From contig NC_015500.1 of NCBI RefSeq assembly GCF_000212415.1, forward strand, positions 2,728,001 through 2,792,000: 64,000 nt of DNA, read 5' to 3'. The stretch is from Treponema brennaborense DSM 12168 (lineage in GTDB: Bacteria > Spirochaetota > Spirochaetia > Treponematales > Treponemataceae). Positions 34,971 through 42,466 of the stretch are shown here, in pieces. The notes beneath the pieces are model-generated. The model made no database searches. It was not told the DNA's origin and saw only the letters and a program-made list of their open reading frames with translations. How positions within the stretch are numbered: position 1 is the first letter of the stretch; each line of letters starts with the position of its first letter. The position numbers were made by a program, and so were the translations under genes.

Positions 34971-34999
34971 ATAATAATACCTTACGCAGACCTTGTCAA
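34971..34999 (-). promoter_or_regulatory. Strong promoter of outer-membrane protein gene
   Basis: Minus strand TTGACA (34994-34999), 17 nt, TATTAT (34971-34976). Confidence 0.8.
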
Positions 35000-35132
35000 T
35001 TGCGAATATCCATGCGCAAACGTTCACGGCGGTACCCAAACCTCCCGTAACGCACGAATTTTCTGCGTCCGCTATGCGAACGAACCGAAAAAACGGCAGA
35101 GACGTCAGCCGAATCTCCGTTTAATAAACCAC

Positions 35133-35161
35133 TTTACTCTTTCAGTATAAAATCGTATCCT
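35133..35161 (+). promoter_or_regulatory. Promoter of MATE gene, leaderless type
   Basis: TTTACT (35133-35138), 17 nt, TATCCT (35156-35161), 6 nt, ATG 35168. Confidence 0.4.
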
Positions 35162-35167
35162 GCCTAG

Positions 35168-36565
35168 ATGAAAACTTTACTCAGTGCGCGCAAATCTCTT
35201 ATCGGACCTGCTTCTTTTTACAAACAGGCGCTGGCAATCGCGCTGCCGGTCATGGCGCAGCTGCTCATTCAAAATATGGTTTCCCTGATCGACAATTTTA
35301 TGGTCGCCGGGCTGGGAGACATCAAAATGTCCGGAGTGAACATCGCCGGACAGATAAATTTCGTTTTTCTGGTATTCATCAATACGATTTGCTCGTCGGG
35401 CGGAATTTTCATGTCGCAGTACAACGGCGCTAAAGACCCCGACGGGATGCAGCAGACGTTCCGGTTCAAGATACTGATGTGCACCGTCGCGGGAATCGCG
35501 TACACGGCGATCAGTTTCTTCTGTCCGCGGCCGTTTCTGGCGCTGATGGTGCACGGAAACAGCGAAAGCGCGCCGATTATTGAAGAAGGCGTAAAATATA
35601 TGCGCGTTCTGGCGTTTTCGTGGATTCCGGCCGTGCTTGCGATTGCGATCGGATCTTCTCTGCGCGAAATAGGCAAAGTGCGCCCGCCGCTCGTCATTTC
35701 CGTTGCGGCGACGGCGGTGAACACGTTTTTCAACTGGATATTCATATACGGAAACCTCGGCGCACCGCGGCTGGAAGTGGAAGGAGCCGCGATCGCGACG
35801 ATAATCGCCCGCGTGACGGAAATAACGGCGTTCGTCGTTTTTATCAGAAAAGTCCGTCCGCCGTTCTTTTCTCGCATGCGGCAATTGATCCGGATAAAAG
35901 CCGCGCTCTTTTTTACCATTCTGCGCAAATCGGCGCTCATTCTCATATCGGAAATGATGTGGGTACTTTCGGAAACGATTACGACGGCCTTGTACAACAG
36001 CCGCGGCGGCGCCGACGTCGTATCCGGCATGGCGGCCGGATTTGCAATCGCAAACCTATTCTTCGTCTGCTTCAGCGGTATTTTTACGGTAACCGGCGTC
36101 ATACTCGGCGGAACGCTCGGGGCGAACAAACTGGAAGAAGCGCGCGTTCAGAAAAACTGGCTGTTGTCGGGAGCCGCCATGTTCGGCGTCGGTTCCGCCG
36201 TTCTCGGCTGCATGACGGTGCTGCTCATTCCGGTTGTTTACGGAAACCTCAGCGCCGCCGCGCAGACGATCACACGAGGACTGGTGCTGGTTAACGCGGC
36301 GTACATGCCGATCTGGGCGTTCGTGAACGGACAATTCGCCATATCGCGTACCGGCGGAGACACCACGATGGGCGTCATCGTGGACGTTTCGGTGAACGGT
36401 CTGATCGTCGTTCCGGGAATGTTCGCGCTCACCTATCTGACGCCGCTCGGCCCCGTCGCGATGTACGCGGTGATTAAGATAAGCGACTTCGTCAAAATGG
36501 CGATATGCTCCGTGTGGCTCAAAAAAGAACGCTGGGTCAAAAATCTGACGACGATGAAAAAATAG
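35168..36565 (+). CDS. MATE-family multidrug/metabolite efflux transporter
   Basis: A 465-residue inner-membrane protein with twelve predicted helices in two related halves. ALAIALPVMAQLLIQNMVSLIDNFMVAGLGD at the N-terminus and the equivalent ALILISEMMWVLSETITTALYNSRGG in the second half are characteristic. MATE pumps export cationic compounds using Na+ or H+. The substrate is unknown. No in-frame start exists upstream and no Shine-Dalgarno is seen. It converges on the NahK-like gene across a repeat-rich 119-bp gap. Confidence 0.92.
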   Translation: MKTLLSARKSLIGPASFYKQALAIALPVMAQLLIQNMVSLIDNFMVAGLGDIKMSGVNIAGQINFVFLVFINTICSSGGIFMSQYNGAKDPDGMQQTFRFKILMCTVAGIAYTAISFFCPRPFLALMVHGNSESAPIIEEGVKYMRVLAFSWIPAVLAIAIGSSLREIGKVRPPLVISVAATAVNTFFNWIFIYGNLGAPRLEVEGAAIATIIARVTEITAFVVFIRKVRPPFFSRMRQLIRIKAALFFTILRKSALILISEMMWVLSETITTALYNSRGGADVVSGMAAGFAIANLFFVCFSGIFTVTGVILGGTLGANKLEEARVQKNWLLSGAAMFGVGSAVLGCMTVLLIPVVYGNLSAAAQTITRGLVLVNAAYMPIWAFVNGQFAISRTGGDTTMGVIVDVSVNGLIVVPGMFALTYLTPLGPVAMYAVIKISDFVKMAICSVWLKKERWVKNLTTMKK

Positions 36566-36594
36566 CGGCGACAGGAAACGCGTACCGGCGGAAC

Positions 36595-36661
36595 GCGGCG
36601 CATTTGGCGGCAGACCGGCGCTTTCAGCGGCAGGCGGCGCATTCGGCAGACCGGCGCTTTC
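36595..36661. repeat. About 30-bp direct repeat between MATE and nahK-like gene
   Basis: Units at 36595-36625 and 36634-36661 share GCGGCGCATT and CGGCAGACCGGCGCTTTC; the first has a 3-bp insertion. CGTACCGGC flanks both sides (36581 and 36661). Confidence 0.8.
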
Positions 36662-36684
36662 GTACCGGCCGCCTACGATAAATC

Positions 36685-37788
36685 CTACAATCCGTTTACG
36701 AACGCCTGCACGGTGTCCCACTGCGCGTCCATCGACCGGATGAGCGCAATCTGCGTCCGCGCGCGTACCAGATTGTGTTCGGGATAGTCCGTGTGATAAT
36801 ACACGTCGCCGTTCAGATAATCGGTGATCATGCGGACGGCCATAATCTGCGTGATCACTCGGCCCGATTCGGCAAGCAGACTTTTTTCGTACGGAGAAAG
36901 GAACGCGGAAGCTTCGCTCATGTAACCGGCAATGATCGATTTGAAAAGCCCGATGTTAAACGAAACTTTCGACACGTCCTTTTCGTCTTCCGCGGCGGTA
37001 TTCGTTGCGGTTCTGATAAGATCGCCCGTATCGAACAGCACGGTTCCGGGCATCACCGTGTCCAGGTCGATGACGCACAGCGCGTCGCCCGTTTTTTCAT
37101 CAAACAGGATATTGTTCAGCTTCGTGTCGTTATGCGTAATGCCTTCGCGCAGTTTACCGGAAGCGAGTCCGTCCGACAGCACCATGCCGCGTTCACGGTT
37201 TTCCGCCAAAAACGCCAGTTCCGACGCAATCCCGGCGGCGCGTTTTTTCACGTCATTCGCGAGCGCTTCGTCGAGCTGCGCGTAGCGCAGGCGCATATCG
37301 TGAAAACGGGGAATCGTATCGTTCAATTTTTTGCCGTCGTAGGCCGAAAGCCGATTCTGAAAATCGCCGACGGCTTTTCCGAGCCGGACGGCAAGTTCCG
37401 CGCTGTCGAGGATTTCAAACGTTTTTACGTTTTCGACGAATAAATACGTCCGCCAGTAATCGCCGTTTTCATCCAGATAAAACAACTTGCCGTTTTTACA
37501 CGGAACGAGCGTCAGCGTCCGCCGTGAAATGTCGTCGAGCCCGTCCGCTGCGTACGTGCCGCGCAAAAAATCGGTAACCGCGGAGATGTTTTCAACCACG
37601 GCGGCGGGATTTTTAAACACCTGCTTGTTTATACGCTGGTGCGTGTAGCGCACGGCCGCTCCCGCCTGATTGAACGTAGAACGGTACGTATTGTTGATGT
37701 GACCGTTTCCCACCGGTTTGCAGGAAACGAAATCGCCGTATATCGCAAATTGCGAAATGACTGAAGATATGTCTGTGATTTCTTTCAT
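36685..37788 (-). CDS. nahK: N-acetylhexosamine 1-kinase-like phosphotransferase (NahK-like)
   Basis: A 367-residue aminoglycoside-phosphotransferase-fold kinase. GNGHINNTY is the nucleotide loop region. The catalytic loop is ITHNDTKLNNILFD and the metal site is CVIDLDTVMPGTVLFDTGD, followed by ATNTAAEDEKDVSKVSFN. These strings closely resemble bifidobacterial NahK (LnpB), which phosphorylates GlcNAc/GalNAc released by GH112 phosphorylase. The GH112 gene 4.7 kb away supports this. I start at 37788, because the promoter TTGACT-N17-TTTAAT ends 7 nt before this ATG and a 37824 start would lie upstream of transcription. Confidence 0.83.
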   Translation of the reverse strand: MKEITDISSVISQFAIYGDFVSCKPVGNGHINNTYRSTFNQAGAAVRYTHQRINKQVFKNPAAVVENISAVTDFLRGTYAADGLDDISRRTLTLVPCKNGKLFYLDENGDYWRTYLFVENVKTFEILDSAELAVRLGKAVGDFQNRLSAYDGKKLNDTIPRFHDMRLRYAQLDEALANDVKKRAAGIASELAFLAENRERGMVLSDGLASGKLREGITHNDTKLNNILFDEKTGDALCVIDLDTVMPGTVLFDTGDLIRTATNTAAEDEKDVSKVSFNIGLFKSIIAGYMSEASAFLSPYEKSLLAESGRVITQIMAVRMITDYLNGDVYYHTDYPEHNLVRARTQIALIRSMDAQWDTVQAFVNGL

Positions 37789-37795
37789 GGTTCCG

Positions 37796-37824
37796 ATTAA
37801 AACACGGGCCATATCAAAAGTCAA
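37796..37824 (-). promoter_or_regulatory. Promoter of nahK-like gene, leaderless type
   Basis: Minus strand TTGACT (37819-37824), 17 nt, TTTAAT (37796-37801), 7 nt, ATG 37788. Confidence 0.5.
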
Positions 37825-37870
37825 GAGAATTTTGCGGAAGCCGGAGCGCAGGCGGAACGTAAAACGGTTT

Positions 37871-38818
37871 TTAACGGAGTTTTGCGGCCGAACGCTTACG
37901 GTACTGCAGCGGCGCGCAGCCTTCTATCTGTTTGAATCGCTGGGAAAAATGACTTGTGGAAGAAAATCCGACCGAAAACGCGACGTCGACGATGCTCAGT
38001 TCCGTGGACGTCAGCAGGTATTTTGATTCTTCAACCCGCCGTTTGAGCTGGTACGAAACGGGCGGCATTCCCGCATAACGGGAAAATTCCCTGATAAAAT
38101 GATATTTGCTCAACCCGGCTTTATCGGCAAGAAATTCCACCGAAAGTTTATCCGCATAATGATTGTCGATATAATCTTTTATAATGGCGCAGGTGCGGCT
38201 GTTGCCTTCCGAGGCCGATTCGGGATCGGTGAACGACGGCAGCCATTCCGTCCGCCAGATAAGAAAAACCGACAGCTGCAGCAGCAGACTTTGCACTTGC
38301 AGTTCGTACCCTTTCTGCTTGACCTGCACTTCGTGAAAAATATCCGAAAACAGATTGCGGATTTTTATACTTTGACTGCCGAGCGGCAGCACCGGTGCCA
38401 ACCGTTCGGCACCAGCCGATTTTACGCCGAACTGCCCGGACGGCGTTCCCTGTGCCAATTCCTGCGGACGCACACCGTACTCCGGCACGAGCGGCTTCGA
38501 TTCTCCGGCCGGCCGGCCGGCGTCGAATTGGATGTTTTTGACACCCAGAAAATAGTACCCCAGCGCGTTGTCGGCGGAAGACAGTTCGGTGTGTTTGCAG
38601 TTCGGCAAAATGACGACCAGCTCGCCCGACGTTACCGGATACGTGCGGTCTTCGATAATTACGGATCCTTCGCCGCTTTCGATAAACGCGAATTCCGTAA
38701 ACGGATGGGAATGCAGCGTAGACTGCCAGTCGTGCTCGAACTTGGATCTTGAAATATATTGGAACACGGGCAGCGTTATTCCCGCCTGCTCCGTACTTCC
38801 GTATCGGGAATTGCTCAT
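37871..38818 (-). CDS. AraC-family transcriptional regulator
   Basis: A 315-residue regulator. N-terminal cupin-like sensing domain (about 10-110: HSHPFTEFAFIESGEGSVIIEDRTYPVTSGELVVILPNCKH), a linker with a low-complexity stretch (about 120-160), and a C-terminal double helix-turn-helix (about 215-315: LADKAGLSKYHFIREFSRYAGMPPVSYQ and IVDVAFSVGFSSTSHFSQRFKQIEG). It is divergent from the ABC transporter operon, the expected position for its sugar-responsive regulator. TATACT lies 6 nt before ATG 38818, with no Shine-Dalgarno. Confidence 0.92.
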   Translation of the reverse strand: MSNSRYGSTEQAGITLPVFQYISRSKFEHDWQSTLHSHPFTEFAFIESGEGSVIIEDRTYPVTSGELVVILPNCKHTELSSADNALGYYFLGVKNIQFDAGRPAGESKPLVPEYGVRPQELAQGTPSGQFGVKSAGAERLAPVLPLGSQSIKIRNLFSDIFHEVQVKQKGYELQVQSLLLQLSVFLIWRTEWLPSFTDPESASEGNSRTCAIIKDYIDNHYADKLSVEFLADKAGLSKYHFIREFSRYAGMPPVSYQLKRRVEESKYLLTSTELSIVDVAFSVGFSSTSHFSQRFKQIEGCAPLQYRKRSAAKLR

Positions 38819-38824
38819 ACGATG

Positions 38825-38852
38825 AGTATACAATATTTTACAAAAAAAGCAA
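38825..38852 (-). promoter_or_regulatory. Promoter of araC-type gene, leaderless type
   Basis: Minus strand TTGCTT (38847-38852), 16 nt, TATACT (38825-38830), 6 nt, ATG. Confidence 0.5.
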
Positions 38853-38881
38853 TATTTAAAAAAAACTTGGCAATTTATTGA

Positions 38882-38910
38882 TTGTAAACCCGGATTTTCA
38901 CTCGTATGAT
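38882..38910 (+). promoter_or_regulatory. Promoter of ABC transporter operon
   Basis: TTGTAA (38882-38887), 17 nt, TATGAT (38905-38910). The poor -35 fits an activator-dependent promoter. An inverted repeat ATGATAA (38909-38915) / TTATCAT (38953-38959) lies in the early leader. Confidence 0.55.
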
Positions 38911-38976
38911 GATAACTGTGAGTAAGTTCATCGGAAATCAGCGTGAATTAACTTATCATTTCATTAGGAGGAATCT

Positions 38977-40359
38977 ATGAAAAAGCAATTAGCGGCAGTT
39001 CTCTGTGCGGCTCTGGCTTTAACCGGACTGTACGCCGGCGGCGGCAAAGACGGCAACAAGCAAGTACTTAAAGTTGCGGGTCTCAAAGGCGCGTACGGCG
39101 ACGCGTACTGGCAGGAACTGAAAAAAGGTTTTGAAGCGGCCTATCCCGGAACGGAAGTTCAGCTTACGATCGAAGCGAAAGTTGAAGACACAATCAATCC
39201 CCAGATCATGGCGGGCGCAGGCCCCGACGTATTGTATTTGGCAACCGGACGCGAAGCCCAGCTGACCGAAATGATGATTTCAAGCCGCGCGCTCCGCGAC
39301 TTGACCGCATTACTCGACAGAAACGTATACAATGAAAACGTAAAACTGAAAGATCGCGTGCTGTCCTCCATTATGGGCAACGGCGTGACCAATCCCTATG
39401 CCGGCGACAGCACCAACTACATGCTTCCGCTGTTTTTCTCTAGCAACGGTCTGTTCTTTAACGCCGACCTGTTCTACGACAACGACGGCGACGGAAAAGA
39501 AGGCGTCAAGAAAAACGGTAAATATGAAATGCCCGCCACTTGGGAAGAATTTTTGGCACTCGGCGAAATGCTGAACGCCGAACGCGCTTCCAATCCGAAA
39601 GCACCGTATCTGTTCACGTACCCGACCGCGGGCTACCTCGACACGATGGTTCCCGCCTCTATCGCGGCGAGCGCCGGTGAAGCTGTGGTAAAACAGGCTT
39701 TCAATTACGAGCCGGTTTGGGAACGCGCAGACGTAAAAGCAGTGTTTGAAAACCTCGGCAAACTGCGCCCCTATCTGCTGCCCACGACGGTCGGCAACGC
39801 GAACGGCACCGGATTTAAAGACAACCAGCAGGCCGTTATCGACGGACGCGCACTGTTCATGACGAACGGCGACTGGGTAAAAGGCGAAATGGCCGACACG
39901 ACGCCCACCGGTTTTAACTGGGGTTCCGCACCTTTCCTTGCCTTTGCAAAAGGCGGCGAACGCTACGGTACGGTTAACGCCGAACAGATCTACATCAGCA
40001 ACAACACCAAAGTTCCCGAATTGGCGGAACAGTTCATCCTGTACGTATACAGCAAAGACGGCCTTTCCCGCATTGCCAAATACGGTAACGGAGCGTTCGT
40101 TCCCGCCAAAGGTTACGATACGATCGCCGTCGCACAGGGCATGAACCCCGGTGCGGTTGCCGGTTACAAAGGATATTACGACGGCAGCGCGAAAGTGCTG
40201 GTCGGCAGCTTTGCCGCGTCGTCCGCGGAAGGCGTAAACTGGAAACAGACGTACTGCTTTACCATGGACAGCGTTATGAACGGATCAAAAACGGTCGATC
40301 AGTGGATCGCACAGCTTAAAACTGACAGCGCGAAACTGAAAGCGAACTTGAACAAATAA
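38977..40359 (+). CDS. ABC sugar transporter substrate-binding protein (family 1)
   Basis: A 460-residue periplasmic binding protein with signal sequence MKKQLAAVLCAALALTGLYAGGG. The mature domain begins VLKVAGLKGAYGDAYWQELKKGFEAAYPG and has the family-1 pattern (PDVLYLATGREAQLTEM, AADTTPTGFNWGSAPFL-like region). It lacks a lipobox Cys; AGGG after the signal is common in Treponema binding proteins. It is similar in look to GlcNAc/chitobiose-type NgcE proteins. Neighbouring GH112 and NahK-like genes suggest galacto-N-biose or lacto-N-biose as ligand (inference). TAGGAGGA precedes the ATG. A stabilising hairpin and a leaky terminator follow. Confidence 0.88.
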   Translation: MKKQLAAVLCAALALTGLYAGGGKDGNKQVLKVAGLKGAYGDAYWQELKKGFEAAYPGTEVQLTIEAKVEDTINPQIMAGAGPDVLYLATGREAQLTEMMISSRALRDLTALLDRNVYNENVKLKDRVLSSIMGNGVTNPYAGDSTNYMLPLFFSSNGLFFNADLFYDNDGDGKEGVKKNGKYEMPATWEEFLALGEMLNAERASNPKAPYLFTYPTAGYLDTMVPASIAASAGEAVVKQAFNYEPVWERADVKAVFENLGKLRPYLLPTTVGNANGTGFKDNQQAVIDGRALFMTNGDWVKGEMADTTPTGFNWGSAPFLAFAKGGERYGTVNAEQIYISNNTKVPELAEQFILYVYSKDGLSRIAKYGNGAFVPAKGYDTIAVAQGMNPGAVAGYKGYYDGSAKVLVGSFAASSAEGVNWKQTYCFTMDSVMNGSKTVDQWIAQLKTDSAKLKANLNK

Positions 40360-40366
40360 CCGTACG

Positions 40367-40388
40367 GGTAAAGGCTGCGGCCTTTGCC
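40367..40388 (+). promoter_or_regulatory. 3' stabilising hairpin after binding-protein gene
   Basis: GGTAAAGGC (40367-40375), loop TGCG, GCCTTTGCC (40380-40388), one T-G wobble. It begins 8 nt after the stop codon. No T run follows, so it is more likely an mRNA 3' stabiliser than a terminator. Confidence 0.5.
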
Positions 40389-40400
40389 TGCACGGCCGGA

Positions 40401-40474
40401 AGACCCCGGTCCGTACGAACGGGTTGACTGAACGAGGTTTCGGACAGCTTCTTTGTACGCGGGGTCTTTTTTTA
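40401..40474 (+). terminator. Intra-operon terminator/attenuator
   Basis: AGACCCCG (40401-40408) pairs with CGGGGTCT (40460-40467), followed by seven T. The long loop contains a further GTCCG/CGGAC pairing. It lies between the binding-protein and permease genes and probably gives partial termination. Confidence 0.7.
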
Positions 40475-40496
40475 GCGTAACAGGAGTCAAATCAGT

Positions 40497-41399
40497 ATGA
40501 AAACAGCACCTTGCCCCCGGATGAAAAATGATGCCGCTACGAAGCGTTTTATCTGTACCTGCACCATTCCGACTTTCATTTTATATCTGATTTTCGTCGT
40601 ATATCCCATTTTCAACATGTTCGGACTGTCGTTCGTTCAGTGGAACGGATTATTGGGAAAAAAAACGTTTTACGGTCTGAAAAACTATCAGATCCTTTTT
40701 CAGGACAGTCAATTTTGGCTTTCATTTAAGAACACGCTGATCCTTATCGTTCTGGTTACCGCGGTAACGTTCATTCTTGCCCTGCTGTTTGCCAGTATTT
40801 TGGCAAAAGGAAAACTCAAAGGACAATCTTTCTTCAGAATATTGTTTTATATACCGAATATACTTTCAATCGTCGTCATTTCCGCCATTTTCTACATGTT
40901 TTATTCGAGCGATTACGGCATTTTAGGTCCGATCGTCAGATTGTTCGGAAAAGAATATACCGGCGTGTTGGGAGATCCGAACAAAGTCGTGTACGCCATA
41001 GCAATCGCCATGATTTGGCAGGCTATCGGTTATTATATGGTCATGTACATTGCGGGAATGGATTCCATTTCAGACGAATTATATGAAAGCGCGAGCCTCG
41101 ACGGAGCGACGAAATTCAAGCAGTTTTTCATCATCACGCTGCCGCTCACCTGGCAGGTAATCCGCGTAACGCTGACGTTCTTTATCATCAGCACCATAAA
41201 CATGAGTTTCCTGTTCGTTACGGCAATGACCAACGGAGCTCCCGACGGTGCAAGCAACGTGCTGCTCGTCTATATGAGCAAACAGCGCGCGAACGGTTCG
41301 TTCGGCTACGCGATGGCGATCGGAACCGTACTGTTCGTTTTTGCGTACGGAATCGCGCTCATCGTCAATAAACTGACGGAAAAAGATCCGCTTGATTAA
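40497..41399 (+). CDS. ABC sugar transporter permease (MalF/NgcF-like)
   Basis: A 300-residue six-helix inner-membrane protein. The EAA loop is ELYESASLDGATKFKQFFIITLPL (about 195-220), which docks to the transport ATPase. N-terminal helix FILYLIFVVYPIFNMFGLSF is typical of MalF-type subunits. AGGAG lies about 11 nt before the ATG. It overlaps no gene; the second permease begins 13 bp after its stop. No ATPase gene is present in this operon, so a shared MsmX/UgpC-type ATPase is expected elsewhere. Confidence 0.92.
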   Translation: MKTAPCPRMKNDAATKRFICTCTIPTFILYLIFVVYPIFNMFGLSFVQWNGLLGKKTFYGLKNYQILFQDSQFWLSFKNTLILIVLVTAVTFILALLFASILAKGKLKGQSFFRILFYIPNILSIVVISAIFYMFYSSDYGILGPIVRLFGKEYTGVLGDPNKVVYAIAIAMIWQAIGYYMVMYIAGMDSISDELYESASLDGATKFKQFFIITLPLTWQVIRVTLTFFIISTINMSFLFVTAMTNGAPDGASNVLLVYMSKQRANGSFGYAMAIGTVLFVFAYGIALIVNKLTEKDPLD

Positions 41400-41412
41400 C
41401 AAGGAGCAGTAT

Positions 41413-42321
41413 ATGGAAAAGAAATCAAGAACCGCAACGCTATTGAAGCCGGAAATGACTGCAAGCAGATACTTCAGAACGCATCTTTTCGCTTATCTGC
41501 TGCTCGGTGTTTTCACCGTACTATTCGCGTATCCCATTTTGTGGTCGATCATATCGTCGTTCAAAACCAGCGCGGAAATCAGACAAAGCCCGTTTTCGCT
41601 GCCGGCGGTACCGCAGTTCGTAAACTATAAAAACGCGTGGCTGGCCGCGCACATGGGAGACTATTTTCTGAATTCGCTGATGGTTACCGCGCTCTCTATG
41701 ACACTGCTCGTCATACTGGTCATTCCGTGTTCGTACGTTCTGACGCGGTACCATTTCAAACTGCGGAATTTTCTGCGTCTGCTGATGATGGCGGGATTGT
41801 TCATCAACGTAAACTACATCGTGTATCCGATCTATCTGATGATAAACGGCGTCAGCAAAACGGTCTTCGGAAACGGCTTGCTGCTGACCGACAACTTGGT
41901 GACGGTCGCCGTCATCAACGCGGTAACGAGCGTACCGTTTTCGATCTACCTGCTTTCAGGATTTTTGGCTTCACTGCCGACCGGCTATGAGGAAGCGGCC
42001 CGCATCGACGGCTGTACGAACTGGGGCATTCTGCTGCGCATCATCGTACCGCTTTCACTGCCAAGCATTCTGACGGTCATTCTGTTTCAATTTCTTGCAT
42101 ACTGGAACGAATATCTGGTGGCGCAGACGTTCCTCATCACCGATACGAAACGGACGCTGCCGGTCGGACTGTTGAGTATCATGCAGGAAGCGAAAGTCGC
42201 GACCGACTACGGGCGTCTGTACGCAGGTTTGGTCATCGTCATGCTGCCGGTGCTGATTTTGTACTGCTTCGTGCAGAAAAACCTGACCAAAGGCATTTCG
42301 ATGGGCGGGCTGAAAGGCTGA
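41413..42321 (+). CDS. ABC sugar transporter permease (MalG/NgcG-like)
   Basis: A 302-residue six-helix protein. The EAA loop is GYEEAARIDGCTNWGILLRIIVPLSLPS. N-terminal helix LFAYLLLGVFTVLFAYPILWSIISSFK is typical of the MalG-type subunit. The start is ATG 41413 with AAGGAG 9 nt upstream; an in-frame codon at 41392 inside the upstream gene is not used. Its last six codons (MGGLKG) lie within a 31-bp sequence duplicated exactly 60 bp downstream. Confidence 0.92.
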   Translation: MEKKSRTATLLKPEMTASRYFRTHLFAYLLLGVFTVLFAYPILWSIISSFKTSAEIRQSPFSLPAVPQFVNYKNAWLAAHMGDYFLNSLMVTALSMTLLVILVIPCSYVLTRYHFKLRNFLRLLMMAGLFINVNYIVYPIYLMINGVSKTVFGNGLLLTDNLVTVAVINAVTSVPFSIYLLSGFLASLPTGYEEAARIDGCTNWGILLRIIVPLSLPSILTVILFQFLAYWNEYLVAQTFLITDTKRTLPVGLLSIMQEAKVATDYGRLYAGLVIVMLPVLILYCFVQKNLTKGISMGGLKG

Positions 42322-42391
42322 CGGTTATCCCGGTCAACGACACGCCCGCCAAACATTCTGATGGGCGGGCTGAAAGGCTGACGGTTATCCC
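42301..42391. repeat. Exact 31-bp direct repeat at the permease 3' end
   Basis: 42301-42331 and 42361-42391 are identical over 31 bp (begins ATGGGCGGGCTGAAAGGCTG). The first copy encodes the permease C-terminus and stop; the second is non-coding. Between them GCCCGC (42344-42349) can pair with GCGGGC of the first copy. Confidence 0.95.
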
Positions 42392-42466
42392 CGCGCGAGA
42401 ATGTATAGGGAAACGGATATTACGGGCCGGCCGAAAGGCCGCTCGTTTGGAACAATAGGAGAAAAT

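Noticed and set aside
37789-37824. Upstream start of the nahK-like gene at 37824
   Set aside because: It coincides with the -35 element TTGACT of the predicted promoter, so it would not be transcribed.
42301-42391. Possible attachment sites of a mobile element
   Set aside because: Only 29 bp separate the copies and no integrase or foreign cargo is present; a local duplication explains it.
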